The position numbers and the translations under genes were made by a program. 64,000 bases of DNA from NCBI GenBank assembly GCA_025454835.1, contig JALONQ010000002.1:197483-261482 (forward strand). Reading direction: 5' to 3'. The notes beneath the pieces were generated by a model that did no database searches, was not told the origin of the DNA, and was given only the letters and a program-made list of their open reading frames with translations. Source of the stretch: Bacteroidota bacterium. GTDB lineage: Bacteria > Bacteroidota > Ignavibacteria > UBA10030. Below, one piece after another: positions 1 through 8,913 of this stretch (its first letter is position 1; the number at the start of each line of letters is the position of its first letter).

Positions 1-1
1 G

Positions 2-2593
2 AGCCCGCTCGCCGGTGAGGCCGCCTACTGGCTGGGGGAAAGCTACGTGGCGCTGGGTGAGCGCGAGACGGCCGTCAAATACTACACGCTTTCCTTCGAG
101 CACTTCCCGAACAACCCTTACAAGGACTACGCGCTCTACGCTATCGGCTGGACCCGGCAATCCGGGCGGAACTACGCCGAGGCCATGACCTCGTACCGAA
201 TGCTGATCGATTCGTTGCCTTCGAGTTCCTTGGGGTCCGCTGCGCGGATCCGGATCGCGGAGTGTCGCTTTGGTCTGGAGGATTTCTCAGGCGCGTTGGC
301 CGGATTGCTGAAGGAGCGGTCCTCGATCAGCGCGCCGCTCGAAGCTGGCCAGGCCGATTTCCTGATCGCTGAATCGCACGAGCGCCTCGGGCAGCATGCC
401 GCGGCTCTCGACGCGTATCACCGGTTCCTATCATCGCATCCCGACCATCCGCTGCACGAGGATGGGCAGTACGGCTTGGGATGGACGCTCTTCCAGGCGG
501 GGAAGTTGGATTCAGCGTCGGCGGTGTTCGGAGAGGTTGGCTTGCGTGGCGGCAAGCGCGCTGCGGCGGCAATGTACCGAAAAGGGGCTGCAGACCTGAT
601 GCGACGCGATACGACGGCGGCGATGGACGCCTACCGTCGTTGTGTTGACCTCGATGCACAGGGCGAGTTTGCCGATAACGCGCTCGTCGATCAGGCCGAT
701 CTGCTTCTGTTGAAGGGGGATGTGGGCGGCGCGAAGACGACGGCCGAGCGCGTTGTGCAGTCGTATCCCGGGTCCGACGTCAAGGCCGATGCGTTGCGGA
801 TCGTCGGCGACGCGCTGTTGCGCCAAGGAGAGCCGGTGCTCGCTCGTGAGCGCCTGCGTGAAGCCTCCGCCGTTCCCGGAGCGCGGTTCGACGTGGCCGT
901 CGGCGCGTCATTCCAGACGGCATGGGCGTCGTTCCGCGCCGGCGAGTATGAGCAAGCATCGATTGAGTTCGGGGCGTTCATCCAGAAGTACCCCGCGCAC
1001 CCGCGTTCGGCCGAAGCACGCTACTGGCAGGCCGAGGCCGAGTACCGCCGGGGATCCTTCGAGAAGGCGCTTGCTCTGTATCGCATGATCTCGGCGGAGG
1101 CCAATCATACGCGCCGCCTCGATGCCGCGTATGGCGAGGGTTGGTCGCTCTACAAGCTCGGTCGGTACCAAGAATCGGCGGCGGCCTTCGAGAGGCTCGT
1201 GCAGTTCGCCCCGCGTGGAGCCTACGCCTATGATGCCCGGCTCCGGCAGGCCGACGCGCTCTTCGCGCTCAAAGAGTACGCACGCGCCGGACAGACGTAT
1301 CGTTCAGTCCTGCGCACGTTTCCCGACAGCGCCTCGAACGACTACGCCGCCTATCAGGCCGCACAAGCCGCCTATCGGGGGAACGATCTCACCGAGGCGT
1401 ACAAGCAGTTCGCAGAGCTCGTTCGGACCATGCCGCAGTCGCCGTTGGCCGACGACGCTCAATATGCGATGGGCTGGGTGAACTTCCAGCGGAAGGAATA
1501 CACCGAAGCGATCAGAGAATTCCAGAAGGTGACCCGGAATTTTCCCACAAGTGATGCGGCTCCGAGGGCATTCTACAGTCTCGGTGACTCCTACTACAAC
1601 CTTCAACAGTACGCCGCCGCTGAAGCTTCGTATCGGGAGCTGATCAGGCGATTCCCGGACCATCGGCTTCTGGCCGACGGCATGGTTGGCCTTCAGTATG
1701 CGCTCGTCGCGCAGGGGAAGGAACAAGAGGCCTCCGCCGTCATCGACCAATTTATCCGCGACCATGAAGGCACCTCGGCGGCGATAGACCTGAGACTGAA
1801 GAAGGCAGAACTCCTCTTCGGCCAGAAGAACTTCGCGGCCGCGGCCGACGCTTATCGTTCCTATCTCACCGCTGCGCCCGACGGGCGCGACCGAGGGCAG
1901 GCCCATTACTGGCTCGGGCGCTCGTTGCTCGCCATGGGACAGGGAGCCGACGCGCTTCGATCGTTCGAGGCGGCGGCGGGATCGGAGGGCCGATTTGCGG
2001 GTCTGGCATCGATCGAAGCCATCGACCTTGCCATGGCCGCCGGGAGCAGCGCAAAGGCGCTCGAATTCATCATGCGGTCGGAGAAGCGGTTCGGTTCTGA
2101 CGCTGATGTTCTGCCAGAGGTCACCTATCGCAAAGGGCAGCTCTTCCTGAACGACGGCAACGGACCCGAAGCCCGGCGGATCTGGGGCGAAGTGATCCGA
2201 CGCTGGGAGTCGAGCCGCGCATCCGATCGGGCCCGTGTCGGTCTGGCGCGACTTTCGATCACGGCCGGGGACCTCGTGGAAGCACGCACGCTGGCACAAC
2301 GGGTGGCCACCGGTCGTACAGACGAGATTGGGGCTGAGGCGCAATTCGTCGTCGGAGAAACGTGGGCGGCCGCCGGTGATTGGAAGCAGGCCGCGACCGC
2401 CTACCTGCGCGTTCGCTACGTCTTCACGGCGTATCCCCTCTGGGTGAATCGCGCGATGCTGGAGGCAGGACGGGCGTATGAGCGCGGAGGAGACAAGGCC
2501 CGGGCCAAAGAGACCTATCGTGACCTGCTGAAGCGTCAGCCCGAAGCCTCGATACGGGCGGAAGCCGAACAACGAATCGGGGCGTTGAATTGA
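2..2593 (+). CDS. Large TPR-repeat protein, 5' end outside the window
   Basis: The reading frame is open from base 2, so the N-terminus and any signal peptide lie upstream of the window. The visible 863 residues are almost entirely degenerate tetratricopeptide-type helical pairs of about 34-38 residues, with recurring A-x-Y-W/A-x-G and F-P-x-S/H signatures as in CpoB/YbgF- and BamD-like periplasmic TPR proteins. It has no catalytic motif, so a scaffolding role in the periplasm or at the outer membrane is inferred. Its TGA stop overlaps the ATG of the next gene by one base, which indicates translational coupling with a beta-barrel protein. Genes for SPOR, ExbB, ExbD and TonB proteins follow in the same direction. 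The TPR fold is confident; the specific role is unknown. Confidence 0.85.
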   Translation, partial: SPLAGEAAYWLGESYVALGERETAVKYYTLSFEHFPNNPYKDYALYAIGWTRQSGRNYAEAMTSYRMLIDSLPSSSLGSAARIRIAECRFGLEDFSGALAGLLKERSSISAPLEAGQADFLIAESHERLGQHAAALDAYHRFLSSHPDHPLHEDGQYGLGWTLFQAGKLDSASAVFGEVGLRGGKRAAAAMYRKGAADLMRRDTTAAMDAYRRCVDLDAQGEFADNALVDQADLLLLKGDVGGAKTTAERVVQSYPGSDVKADALRIVGDALLRQGEPVLARERLREASAVPGARFDVAVGASFQTAWASFRAGEYEQASIEFGAFIQKYPAHPRSAEARYWQAEAEYRRGSFEKALALYRMISAEANHTRRLDAAYGEGWSLYKLGRYQESAAAFERLVQFAPRGAYAYDARLRQADALFALKEYARAGQTYRSVLRTFPDSASNDYAAYQAAQAAYRGNDLTEAYKQFAELVRTMPQSPLADDAQYAMGWVNFQRKEYTEAIREFQKVTRNFPTSDAAPRAFYSLGDSYYNLQQYAAAEASYRELIRRFPDHRLLADGMVGLQYALVAQGKEQEASAVIDQFIRDHEGTSAAIDLRLKKAELLFGQKNFAAAADAYRSYLTAAPDGRDRGQAHYWLGRSLLAMGQGADALRSFEAAAGSEGRFAGLASIEAIDLAMAAGSSAKALEFIMRSEKRFGSDADVLPEVTYRKGQLFLNDGNGPEARRIWGEVIRRWESSRASDRARVGLARLSITAGDLVEARTLAQRVATGRTDEIGAEAQFVVGETWAAAGDWKQAATAYLRVRYVFTAYPLWVNRAMLEAGRAYERGGDKARAKETYRDLLKRQPEASIRAEAEQRIGALN

Positions 2594-4245
2594 TGCGTCA
2601 CCTGTCGATCACGCTCGCCGTCACCGTGACGCTGGCCTCGGCGCAGGAACGCCCCACGCCCCCGGATCGTCGCGACCTGGCGCCGCCGCGAGACACCGTC
2701 GCCTCGGCGTTGCCGACCTTCGATCTTCCGGAGTTTGTCATCACGGGCCTATCCTCGATCGAGTTGCCACGGGTGGAGAAGCGGCTCGAAGAAGGTGGTC
2801 CGACGGGGAATGTGCTCGTCGCGACCGCGGCGCCAGTGCGTGACCGTACGACCGGTCTTGCTCCGGGGGCAGATCTCGGCAACCGCCCGTCCGTTGGCTT
2901 GCCGACGGGATTTGAGGGATACGTTCGCGCTGGAATGGGCTCGTATCGGATGCCGCAGGTGCTGGTGGCCGTCCGGCCTATCGTTGGGTCGCTTTCCCTC
3001 GGGGTCAGCGGTCAGTATCGTCGTTCCAGCGGCTTCGCTCCATGGACCTCGTGGTCCGAAGGGGGCGGCAAGCTGTCGGCGGCGCTTCCCGTCGACTTGG
3101 GCTCGGCCGGAGTGACGAACGCGACGCTTTCGGGAGACCTCGCCGTCGATTCGCGATCCTATCATTGGTACGGGACATCGTCACCGTGGCACCGCCGCAA
3201 GATGACGCTGGCCGATGGAGGCATTGGGGCCCGAGGCTTGCTCGGAGCATGGAACGGTTCGCTCTCGCTCCGATTCGGTTCGACGTCCTTCGCCGACACG
3301 TCCGCGTCAGTAACAGAATCGACAACCCGCGTCGACGCAGGTGTCGAGGGGACAGTGCAGGGGATCCCGCTGGCCGGGTCGATCTCGGTCCTCAGCTCGG
3401 AGCGCTCGCTCGCAGCCACTTCGCCCGCCGGCGTGGCGTCGCTCAAGGTTGAGAGTCGTTGGCAACCGATGCCGTCGGTCTGGCTGTCGGGCGGCATTGG
3501 ATTCGCGTTCCTGCAAGGAGACGGCGGTCAGCGGCGCGGAGTGCTGTTGCCGACGGTCTTGGTGCGGTTTGCAATCGACGAGCAGCATCGATTGGCAGGG
3601 GCTTTCGAGCCGCGCGTCGAAGGCATTACACTGATGTCATCCCAAGGTGGGCATCGGTTCGTGGATGCTCAGACCCCTTTGCGGCAATCGTATTGGAGCA
3701 ATGCCGGACGTTTTGGCTTGGAATCGGATTGGACGCCGGACATCCGGACGCGCGTTGAGGTGGAGGCAGGGAAGGCGAGCGATCTGGCGATGGTCGCCGA
3801 TCCCAGCGTCGACGGCGTCATGCAGTGGCTATATGGTGACGCCTCCTTTGCAGCCTTGCGGGCGGAGTGTATTGCAAAGATGCGCGGGAATGACTATTTT
3901 TCCGCAACGGTCATCTTGAGGTCCTCCCGGAACGCCGCCAGCGGGTTGCGTATCCCATACTGGCCTGGGCTTGAGGCGAGGGTCTCCTACATGGCGTTGG
4001 TGACGCCGTCGCTGACCGTTCGCAGTTCCCTACAGATCGTGCACACGAGAGAGACGCAATGGTTGGGCGCCTCCTCGGCACTTCCGGAGTACATCGTCGT
4101 CGATGTGGTCGGGTCGTACGCCGTCCTTCCCTCACTCTCGGTGTGGTCGGAGGTGACGAATCTATCGAATTCGGTCTATCAACACTGGAAGGGCATCCAA
4201 GAGCCGCCCTTCCGGTTGTCCGCCGGGATCGCCCTGGCGTGGTAA
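2593..4245 (+). CDS. Outer-membrane beta-barrel protein with TonB-box-like N-terminus
   Basis: A 550-residue protein beginning with a signal peptide (residues 1-17, ending A-S-A). The ATG at 2593 overlaps the preceding stop and is preferred over the TTG three bases upstream. Residues 47-52 read E-F-V-I-T-G, resembling a TonB box, close to the mature N-terminus. The rest consists of alternating amphipathic strands rich in G, S, R and aromatic residues and ends with a terminal Trp, as in outer-membrane barrels. I see no canonical plug domain, and the length is short for a classical TonB-dependent receptor. The downstream exbB-exbD-tonB genes make energised function plausible. The cargo is unknown; the barrel assignment is likely and the TonB link is inferred. 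Confidence 0.75.
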   Translation: MRHLSITLAVTVTLASAQERPTPPDRRDLAPPRDTVASALPTFDLPEFVITGLSSIELPRVEKRLEEGGPTGNVLVATAAPVRDRTTGLAPGADLGNRPSVGLPTGFEGYVRAGMGSYRMPQVLVAVRPIVGSLSLGVSGQYRRSSGFAPWTSWSEGGGKLSAALPVDLGSAGVTNATLSGDLAVDSRSYHWYGTSSPWHRRKMTLADGGIGARGLLGAWNGSLSLRFGSTSFADTSASVTESTTRVDAGVEGTVQGIPLAGSISVLSSERSLAATSPAGVASLKVESRWQPMPSVWLSGGIGFAFLQGDGGQRRGVLLPTVLVRFAIDEQHRLAGAFEPRVEGITLMSSQGGHRFVDAQTPLRQSYWSNAGRFGLESDWTPDIRTRVEVEAGKASDLAMVADPSVDGVMQWLYGDASFAALRAECIAKMRGNDYFSATVILRSSRNAASGLRIPYWPGLEARVSYMALVTPSLTVRSSLQIVHTRETQWLGASSALPEYIVVDVVGSYAVLPSLSVWSEVTNLSNSVYQHWKGIQEPPFRLSAGIALAW

Positions 4246-4282
4246 CGTGTGATGTTTCTCATCCAACTCAAGGAGGCTTCCC

Positions 4283-4945
4283 ATGCCTGACCTGAACCTG
4301 ATCGATGATGAACCATCGGGCGAAGAATCGTTCGCCTCTGAAGCGCCGGAGCGGCCGGCGGCAAAAGGGGGCGGCGGTGGCGGTACGCTCCGATTGGTCA
4401 TCATCCTGTCCCTCTTGGTTCTGATCATCGCCGGACTGCTGTATGTGCTCAATAGTCGCGGGATCGTCCACCTGTGGGGCAAGAAGCAACAAACGGTCGT
4501 TCAGGTACCCGACGAGCAGTATCCGCCGGACCAGTTCAACGATGAAACGTTCGCCCAGCAGCCGATGGATACGATGGCGGCCGGTGAAGCGGCCGAGGAG
4601 ATGGCGCTCCTCGAGACCACGCCCATCGAAGAAGGCGCCCCGGCAGAACCCGCTCCTGCCAGCCCAGAACCGTTGGCCGGATCGGGCGCCCTCAAGGACA
4701 TGAAGGGTGACTACACGATCCAGGTGGTGGCCTTCCGCGAGAAAGAGAAGGCGGTCGACATCCTGCAGAACCTCGAGATCGCCGGCTACCCGGCCTTCGT
4801 CGAGAAGGTGCCGATGAAGGGGGGCGATTGGTACACCGTGCGGATCGGCCGCTATCCGACCCGCGGCGATGCCAAGTTGGCCGTTGCCTCCTTCGCCGAG
4901 CAGATCCGCTCCAACTACGTGATCGACCGCGTCCGGTCGAAGTGA
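4283..4945 (+). CDS. SPOR-domain membrane protein
   Basis: A 220-residue bitopic protein. It has a short acidic cytoplasmic N-terminus, a Gly-rich stretch (residues 29-34), one transmembrane helix (about 36-56), a Pro/Ala/Glu-rich periplasmic linker, and a C-terminal SPOR domain (about 144-219) starting Y-T-I-Q-V-V-A-F and containing W-Y-T-V-R-I-G-R-Y. SPOR domains bind denuded septal peptidoglycan. An AAGGAGG Shine-Dalgarno at 4270-4276 fixes the start. The gene sits between an outer-membrane protein and exbBD-tonB, so a link between envelope energisation and the division site is possible but inferred. Domain identification is strong. Confidence 0.88.
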   Translation: MPDLNLIDDEPSGEESFASEAPERPAAKGGGGGGTLRLVIILSLLVLIIAGLLYVLNSRGIVHLWGKKQQTVVQVPDEQYPPDQFNDETFAQQPMDTMAAGEAAEEMALLETTPIEEGAPAEPAPASPEPLAGSGALKDMKGDYTIQVVAFREKEKAVDILQNLEIAGYPAFVEKVPMKGGDWYTVRIGRYPTRGDAKLAVASFAEQIRSNYVIDRVRSK

Positions 4946-4979
4946 CCGGCGGCCGGCATTCTGCTTCGATGATGGTTCC

Positions 4980-5006
4980 TGCGGTCCGGCTTCGTTCCGG
5001 ACCGCA
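4980..5006 (+). promoter_or_regulatory. Intercistronic RNA hairpin between SPOR gene and exbB
   Basis: A perfect 10-bp inverted repeat (4980-4989 with 4997-5006) encloses a 7-base loop. It lies in the 91-base gap before exbB and has no T-tract after it. An mRNA processing or stability element, or a weak attenuator lowering exbB-exbD-tonB expression, fits better than a full terminator. Confidence 0.5.
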
Positions 5007-5036
5007 AGGTAGCCATCGCCCCATTCCAGAGGACCT

Positions 5037-5675
5037 ATGAGCCTGCTTGATCTCTTCCTGCGCGGCGGCGTGGTCATGTGGCCGATCCTTCTGACCTCGG
5101 TCATCGGCGCCGTCGTGATCGTCGAACGGTGGCTCGTCCTCCGTCGCGCAAGGATCGACGCGGGGCAGTTCCTCCTGAAACTCCGCTCCGTCCTCCAGAA
5201 GGGGGACATCATGGCGGCCGTGAACTTCTGCTCCAAGACCGACGCGCCCCTCGCCAATATCCTGAAACGTGGCCTGACGATGTATCCTCATGGCCACGAA
5301 CGGGTCCGTGAGGCGATCGAGAACGCCGGCAAGGCGGAGGCGTTCAAGCTCGAGGAGCGTCTTGGCGTGCTCGCCAACGTGGCAGGGATCGCCCCGCTGC
5401 TCGGATTCCTCGGTACAGTCACCGGCATGATCGGGGCGTTTCAGATGATCCAGTCGCTCGGCGGCACAGCCTCCCCGGCGGACCTCGCCGGCGGCATCTG
5501 GGAGGCGTTGCTCACGACCGCATTTGGCCTCTTCGTCGGCATCCCGGCATACGGGTTCTACAACTACTTCGTATCGAAGGTGGGCCGATTCGTCTTCGAG
5601 ATGGAGAGCGGCTCCGAAGAATTCCTGGACCTTGTTCGGTCCGGGCAGTTGGAGCAGACGCCCGAGAAGGGTTGA
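5037..5675 (+). CDS. exbB: ExbB/TolQ/MotA-family proton channel subunit
   Basis: A 212-residue inner-membrane protein with the family's three-helix layout: TM1 near residues 12-29, a long cytoplasmic loop, TM2 (about 118-140, with L-G-F-L-G-T-V-T-G-M) and TM3 (about 156-180, with L-L-T-T-A-F-G-L-F-V-G-I-P). The conserved polar Thr residues lining the channel in TM2 and TM3 are present. With ExbD it converts proton-motive force into motion of the TonB-type coupling protein. It is followed three bases after its stop by exbD and then tonB. ExbB and TolQ cannot be told apart by eye; the TonB partner next door favours ExbB. Confidence 0.92.
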   Translation: MSLLDLFLRGGVVMWPILLTSVIGAVVIVERWLVLRRARIDAGQFLLKLRSVLQKGDIMAAVNFCSKTDAPLANILKRGLTMYPHGHERVREAIENAGKAEAFKLEERLGVLANVAGIAPLLGFLGTVTGMIGAFQMIQSLGGTASPADLAGGIWEALLTTAFGLFVGIPAYGFYNYFVSKVGRFVFEMESGSEEFLDLVRSGQLEQTPEKG

Positions 5676-5678
5676 CGT

Positions 5679-6083
5679 ATGCGGTTTCGATCCTCAAGCC
5701 CACCGCTGTTGACGGCATTCTCCTACGCGTCGCTCACGGACGTCGTCCTGCAGCTCCTCATCTTCTTTCTCCTGTCGTCGGCGTACGTCATCCAGTCCGG
5801 CGTCAAAGTGCAACTGCCGAAGTCGGAGACGGGAGAACGCGGGACGAAGGCGCAGATCGTCGTATCAGTCAACGCCGACGGCGCGTTCTTCCTGAACACG
5901 AAACCGGTCTCCCGCGATCAACTGCGCGACGGCGTGCGCTCGATGCTCGTCGAGCAGGCAGACCCGGTGGTCGTCATCCAGGCCGACAAAGCTGTCAGCC
6001 TGCAAGTGGCTGTGGAGGCCATGGACATCGTCAAATCGGCCGGCGGGTCGAAGTTCCTGATCGCCACCGAACCGGTGGAGTGA
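5679..6083 (+). CDS. exbD: ExbD/TolR-family biopolymer transport protein
   Basis: A 134-residue protein with a single N-terminal transmembrane helix. It contains the essential membrane Asp (D21 in S-L-T-D-V-V-L-Q-L-L-I-F-F), the proton-path residue of ExbD/TolR. A periplasmic domain of about 90 residues ends in the usual V-V-I-Q-A-D-K and M-D-I-V-K-S-A-G elements. The spacing to exbB is three bases and to tonB four bases, so all three are co-transcribed. It works as part of the ExbB-ExbD stator-like motor. Family assignment is firm. Confidence 0.92.
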   Translation: MRFRSSSPPLLTAFSYASLTDVVLQLLIFFLLSSAYVIQSGVKVQLPKSETGERGTKAQIVVSVNADGAFFLNTKPVSRDQLRDGVRSMLVEQADPVVVIQADKAVSLQVAVEAMDIVKSAGGSKFLIATEPVE

Positions 6084-6087
6084 ACCG

Positions 6088-6882
6088 ATGACGCCCGAGC
6101 TGCGCATCGGTTGGACGGCCTCCATCGTCTTCCACGTACTGCTCCTCCTGCTGGCGCTCCTGTACCTGCTGCCGAGCGTCACATCCCGCACGGAATTCAT
6201 CGAGCTTGAGTGGGGCAATCTGCCCGCGACGGCCTCGGTCACCCCTCCCGCGCCGCCAGCCGCGGCCCCTACGACCGTGCGAAATGCTCCGGTCGTTGCG
6301 AAGAGGCAGCCCACATCCCGTCCGGCTCAGCGCAGCGTCGCGTTGCCGGAACGTCGCCTGCCCGATCTCTCCGATGAGGCTATCGCGATTCCTCGCCGAT
6401 CGGACAAGCTGGACATGCTTGGACTTGAGACCACGCCAGACCGGTCCGATCGGACGACCTCAGACCGCCAGGATCCGGTGGGCTCGCGAGAAGTGACGAT
6501 CCCGGGGAAGGCTTCCGAACGCCCGGGCGTGTCGCCAACAGGGTCGGGTGTCGGCGAGGGCGTCACTCGGCCTGGCTCAGGAGGAGCGGGCTCGGGTGTG
6601 GGATTCGATGTTCAGTGGACCGGAGGCGGGTCCAGAAAGAAGCTGAGCGGCGACCTTCCGAAGTATCCGGAGGGGATCAATGTCGCGGCGCAGGTGCGGA
6701 TCAGAGGGTGGGTCTTGCCGAATGGATCCGTTCGCGCCGTTCAGCCCGTACAGAAGGCCAATACGGCCCTCGAAGAAGCCGCCATGAAGGAGCTGAAGCT
6801 TTGGAGGTTCGAGCCTCTGCCTTCGGCCATGCCTCAGGTGGAACAAGACTGCGTGGTCACCTTCCTGTTCCGTCTCCGCTGA
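6088..6882 (+). CDS. tonB: TonB-family energy transducer
   Basis: A 264-residue protein with an N-terminal membrane anchor (about residues 12-30), a Pro/Ala/Ser-rich and then Gly/Ser-rich periplasmic spacer (about 45-180), and a TonB C-terminal domain (about 185-264). That domain contains K-Y-P-E-G, V-R-I-R-G-W-V-L-P-N-G and A-A-M-K-E-L-K-L-W-R-F-E-P. It would couple the ExbBD motor to an outer-membrane partner, most simply the barrel encoded at 2593-4245. It is the last gene of the operon, with a stem-loop 70 bases downstream. Confidence 0.9.
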   Translation: MTPELRIGWTASIVFHVLLLLLALLYLLPSVTSRTEFIELEWGNLPATASVTPPAPPAAAPTTVRNAPVVAKRQPTSRPAQRSVALPERRLPDLSDEAIAIPRRSDKLDMLGLETTPDRSDRTTSDRQDPVGSREVTIPGKASERPGVSPTGSGVGEGVTRPGSGGAGSGVGFDVQWTGGGSRKKLSGDLPKYPEGINVAAQVRIRGWVLPNGSVRAVQPVQKANTALEEAAMKELKLWRFEPLPSAMPQVEQDCVVTFLFRLR

Positions 6883-6951
6883 TCGCCAGAACCTCCGCGG
6901 CATGCCGTCTCAAGTGCATCCGCGTTCGCTTCTTCCGGGAGGCAAACACCA

Positions 6952-6979
6952 AGGGGCTGTCTCGAAAGAGCCAGCCCCT
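6952..6979. terminator. Stem-loop between convergent tonB and 7031 gene
   Basis: An 8-bp perfect stem (6952-6959 with 6972-6979), one T/C mismatch, then a 3-bp CTC/GAG stem closed by a GAAA tetraloop. It sits between convergent transcription units. No clear T-tract is present on either side, so it may act bidirectionally but weakly. Confidence 0.55.
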
Positions 6980-7030
6980 CATGTTGTACGGGCGCTTCGT
7001 TGATCGTGCGCCGGCCTGCGACCCCGTGGA

Positions 7031-7384
7031 TCAGGGGCCAGTGCTCCCTCCGGGCGACCCATCATCCGCTCCCCGCCGCAAGTACCAGAAGTAGAACAAC
7101 AGCTCACCCAGCGTCAGCAGGACGAGCGAAGCCGTGTCGGCCGTGATCTCGCGATACAGGAAGCGCTTGGTCGGCGTGTCGGCCCAATCGTCGATCACGA
7201 GGCCGATGCCCTGCTCTGGCCAGACGAGGCGAATGACGAACGTCGCCAGCGTCCATCCGATAGCGAAGAGCAAGACCACCAGCGAAACGCCCAGCGCGAC
7301 GCCGCTGGCGCCTTCCTTGCGGCCGCGATATCCGAGGACAACGGCGAGCGCGACGTGCAGTACGAAGATTAGGAATGAGATCAT
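7031..7384 (-). CDS. Small hydrophobic membrane protein, unknown function
   Basis: A 117-residue protein with three predicted hydrophobic helices: near residues 2-18, 29-52 and 85-103. A polar loop contains V-I-D-D-W-A-D-T-P-T-K-R, and the tail is Gly/Ser-rich. The ATG at 7384 gives an immediately hydrophobic N-terminus; a GTG at 7423 would add 13 Arg-rich residues and is less convincing. It lies downstream of the polyprenyl-phosphate sugar transferase in the same direction and may be co-transcribed with it. I do not recognise a family. Confidence 0.65.
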   Translation of the reverse strand: MISFLIFVLHVALAVVLGYRGRKEGASGVALGVSLVVLLFAIGWTLATFVIRLVWPEQGIGLVIDDWADTPTKRFLYREITADTASLVLLTLGELLFYFWYLRRGADDGSPGGSTGP

Positions 7385-7427
7385 GTAGGCTCGATCAGGT
7401 GAAAGGCGGATCCTCCGCCTCACCCCC

Positions 7428-7463
7428 TTACTTTCTACTTATGACTTCCCACTTGCTACTTCC
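7428..7463. repeat. Pyrimidine-rich degenerate short tandem repeat
   Basis: Between the 7384 start and the transferase stop, units of the type A-C-T-T-(N)-C recur about five times at roughly 7-11-base spacing on the + strand. It resembles in style the heptamer array at 28769-28817 but is too degenerate to define one unit. Confidence 0.4.
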
Positions 7464-8870
7464 TCAATACGCGTCCTCACCAAAGAGGACGGCGCGGATC
7501 GTCTTCGAGATGATCTTCAGGTCGAACACGAGCGACCAGTTCTCGACGTAGTAGATATCGTATCGTGTGCGTTCATCGATGGGAGCGTTGCCGCGGAGGC
7601 CGTTCACCTGCGCCCATCCCGTCATGCCGGTGCGGACCCGATGGCGTTCGAGGTACTTCGGGATCTCGCGCCGGAATTGCTCCACGAAGTGCGGACGTTC
7701 CGGCCGCGGGCCCACGAGGCTCATGTCGCCCCGAATGACGTTGAGGAGTTGCGGCAGTTCGTCCAGGCTGAACCGACGCAGAAACTTACCGACCGGCGTT
7801 GTGCGGGGATCGTTCTTCGCAGCCCAGACCGGTCCGGTTGAACTCTCAGCATCCGTACGCATCGACCGAAACTTCATGACCTGAAAGGGCTCGCCGTCAA
7901 GCCCGATCCGTTCCTGGAAGTAGAAGACCGGACCGCGGGAGGTCAGCTTCACGAGCAAGGCGAGCAGGAGGAATACCGGGCTGATGAGGAGAAGGATCAG
8001 CACGGCAGCCACGAGGTCGAACGTGCGCTTCACGAACGCATCGAAGGGCGTCAGCGCGACGCCTTTGATGCGCAGGAAGGGCATTCCGTCGATCTCTCGC
8101 ACCCGCACGCGGCTGGTGAGCAGTTCGACGAGGTCGGGCAGCATCATGAGCTCGACATTGAGCCCGTCGCAGCTGCGGACGAGCCGGTTCACCGTGGCGT
8201 GGTCCGTCTCCCCGAACGCGAGCAGCACGAGATCGATGTGCTGGTCGGCGACAATGCGCGGCAGGTCTTCGATCGACCCAAGACGCGGAACGGCCTGATC
8301 CGCTGACGACCCCTCCGTGCTGACGGTCCCGACCACCTGATAGCCGAGTCCCGGATTGTGACGCAGTGAGGCGACCAGACGTGTGGCGATGGCGCCCGAG
8401 CCGGCCACGACGACGCGCTGGAGGTCGCGGCCCTGTCGATACCACCATTGCTCGAACCTGAGCATCGACCAGCGCCCCAGCGAGACGGTCAGGATCGACG
8501 TGAGGCCGAGAAGGGCAAAGACGATGCGCGAGTAGGAGAAGGTGCGGTAGAAGAAGGCCGCCGCCATCACGACGAGCATGCCGACAAAAACAAGCCGGAC
8601 CAGTGCGAAGAACTCGTCGGAGAAGTGGAGCGTGCGGCGCGTGGCATACATGCCTCGGCGCGAGAACAACCACAGCCAGACTGGAATGACGAAGAGCGAC
8701 CCGAAAAGGTAGGCTTCGAGCGGAGGATAGCCCTTCGTTACAGAGAAGACCGACGTGAGGGGCGAAGAGAACCGCAGCCAGTACGAGAGCAGGAAGGCTG
8801 CCTCGATCGCCAGCGCGTCAACGACCGCGGTCGCAATGGGCAGCAAGATGTCTTTGCGGCGTTTGCTCAA
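7464..8870 (-). CDS. Polyprenyl-phosphate sugar-1-phosphate transferase (WbaP/WcaJ type)
   Basis: About 468 residues. Four or five N-terminal transmembrane helices are followed by a Rossmann-like CoA-binding-3 domain ([12 protein letters not shown]) and a C-terminal bacterial sugar-transferase domain. That last domain has [27 protein letters not shown] and S-L-V-G-P-R-P motifs. The family moves a sugar-1-phosphate from a nucleotide sugar to undecaprenyl phosphate, starting exopolysaccharide or O-unit assembly. The frame runs upstream into gmhA without an ATG, so the start is uncertain. TTG at 8870, just after the gmhA stop, with GGGACC upstream, is my choice. Only start and sugar specificity are in doubt. 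Confidence 0.85.
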   Translation of the reverse strand: MSKRRKDILLPIATAVVDALAIEAAFLLSYWLRFSSPLTSVFSVTKGYPPLEAYLFGSLFVIPVWLWLFSRRGMYATRRTLHFSDEFFALVRLVFVGMLVVMAAAFFYRTFSYSRIVFALLGLTSILTVSLGRWSMLRFEQWWYRQGRDLQRVVVAGSGAIATRLVASLRHNPGLGYQVVGTVSTEGSSADQAVPRLGSIEDLPRIVADQHIDLVLLAFGETDHATVNRLVRSCDGLNVELMMLPDLVELLTSRVRVREIDGMPFLRIKGVALTPFDAFVKRTFDLVAAVLILLLISPVFLLLALLVKLTSRGPVFYFQERIGLDGEPFQVMKFRSMRTDAESSTGPVWAAKNDPRTTPVGKFLRRFSLDELPQLLNVIRGDMSLVGPRPERPHFVEQFRREIPKYLERHRVRTGMTGWAQVNGLRGNAPIDERTRYDIYYVENWSLVFDLKIISKTIRAVLFGEDAY

Positions 8871-8913
8871 GTAAAGGTCCCGATTGGCGCGTTGGGGAGT
8901 GTGGAAGGGTGCT

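Noticed and set aside
1304-2572. 422-codon open frame on the minus strand inside the TPR gene
   Set aside because: GC-rich shadow of the + strand gene; no recognisable domain, Arg/Pro/Gly-rich composition, and the + frame is clearly TPR.
4283-6882. Tol-Pal system
   Set aside because: No TolB or Pal gene is present, and the coupling protein has a TonB-type C-terminal domain and Pro-rich spacer.
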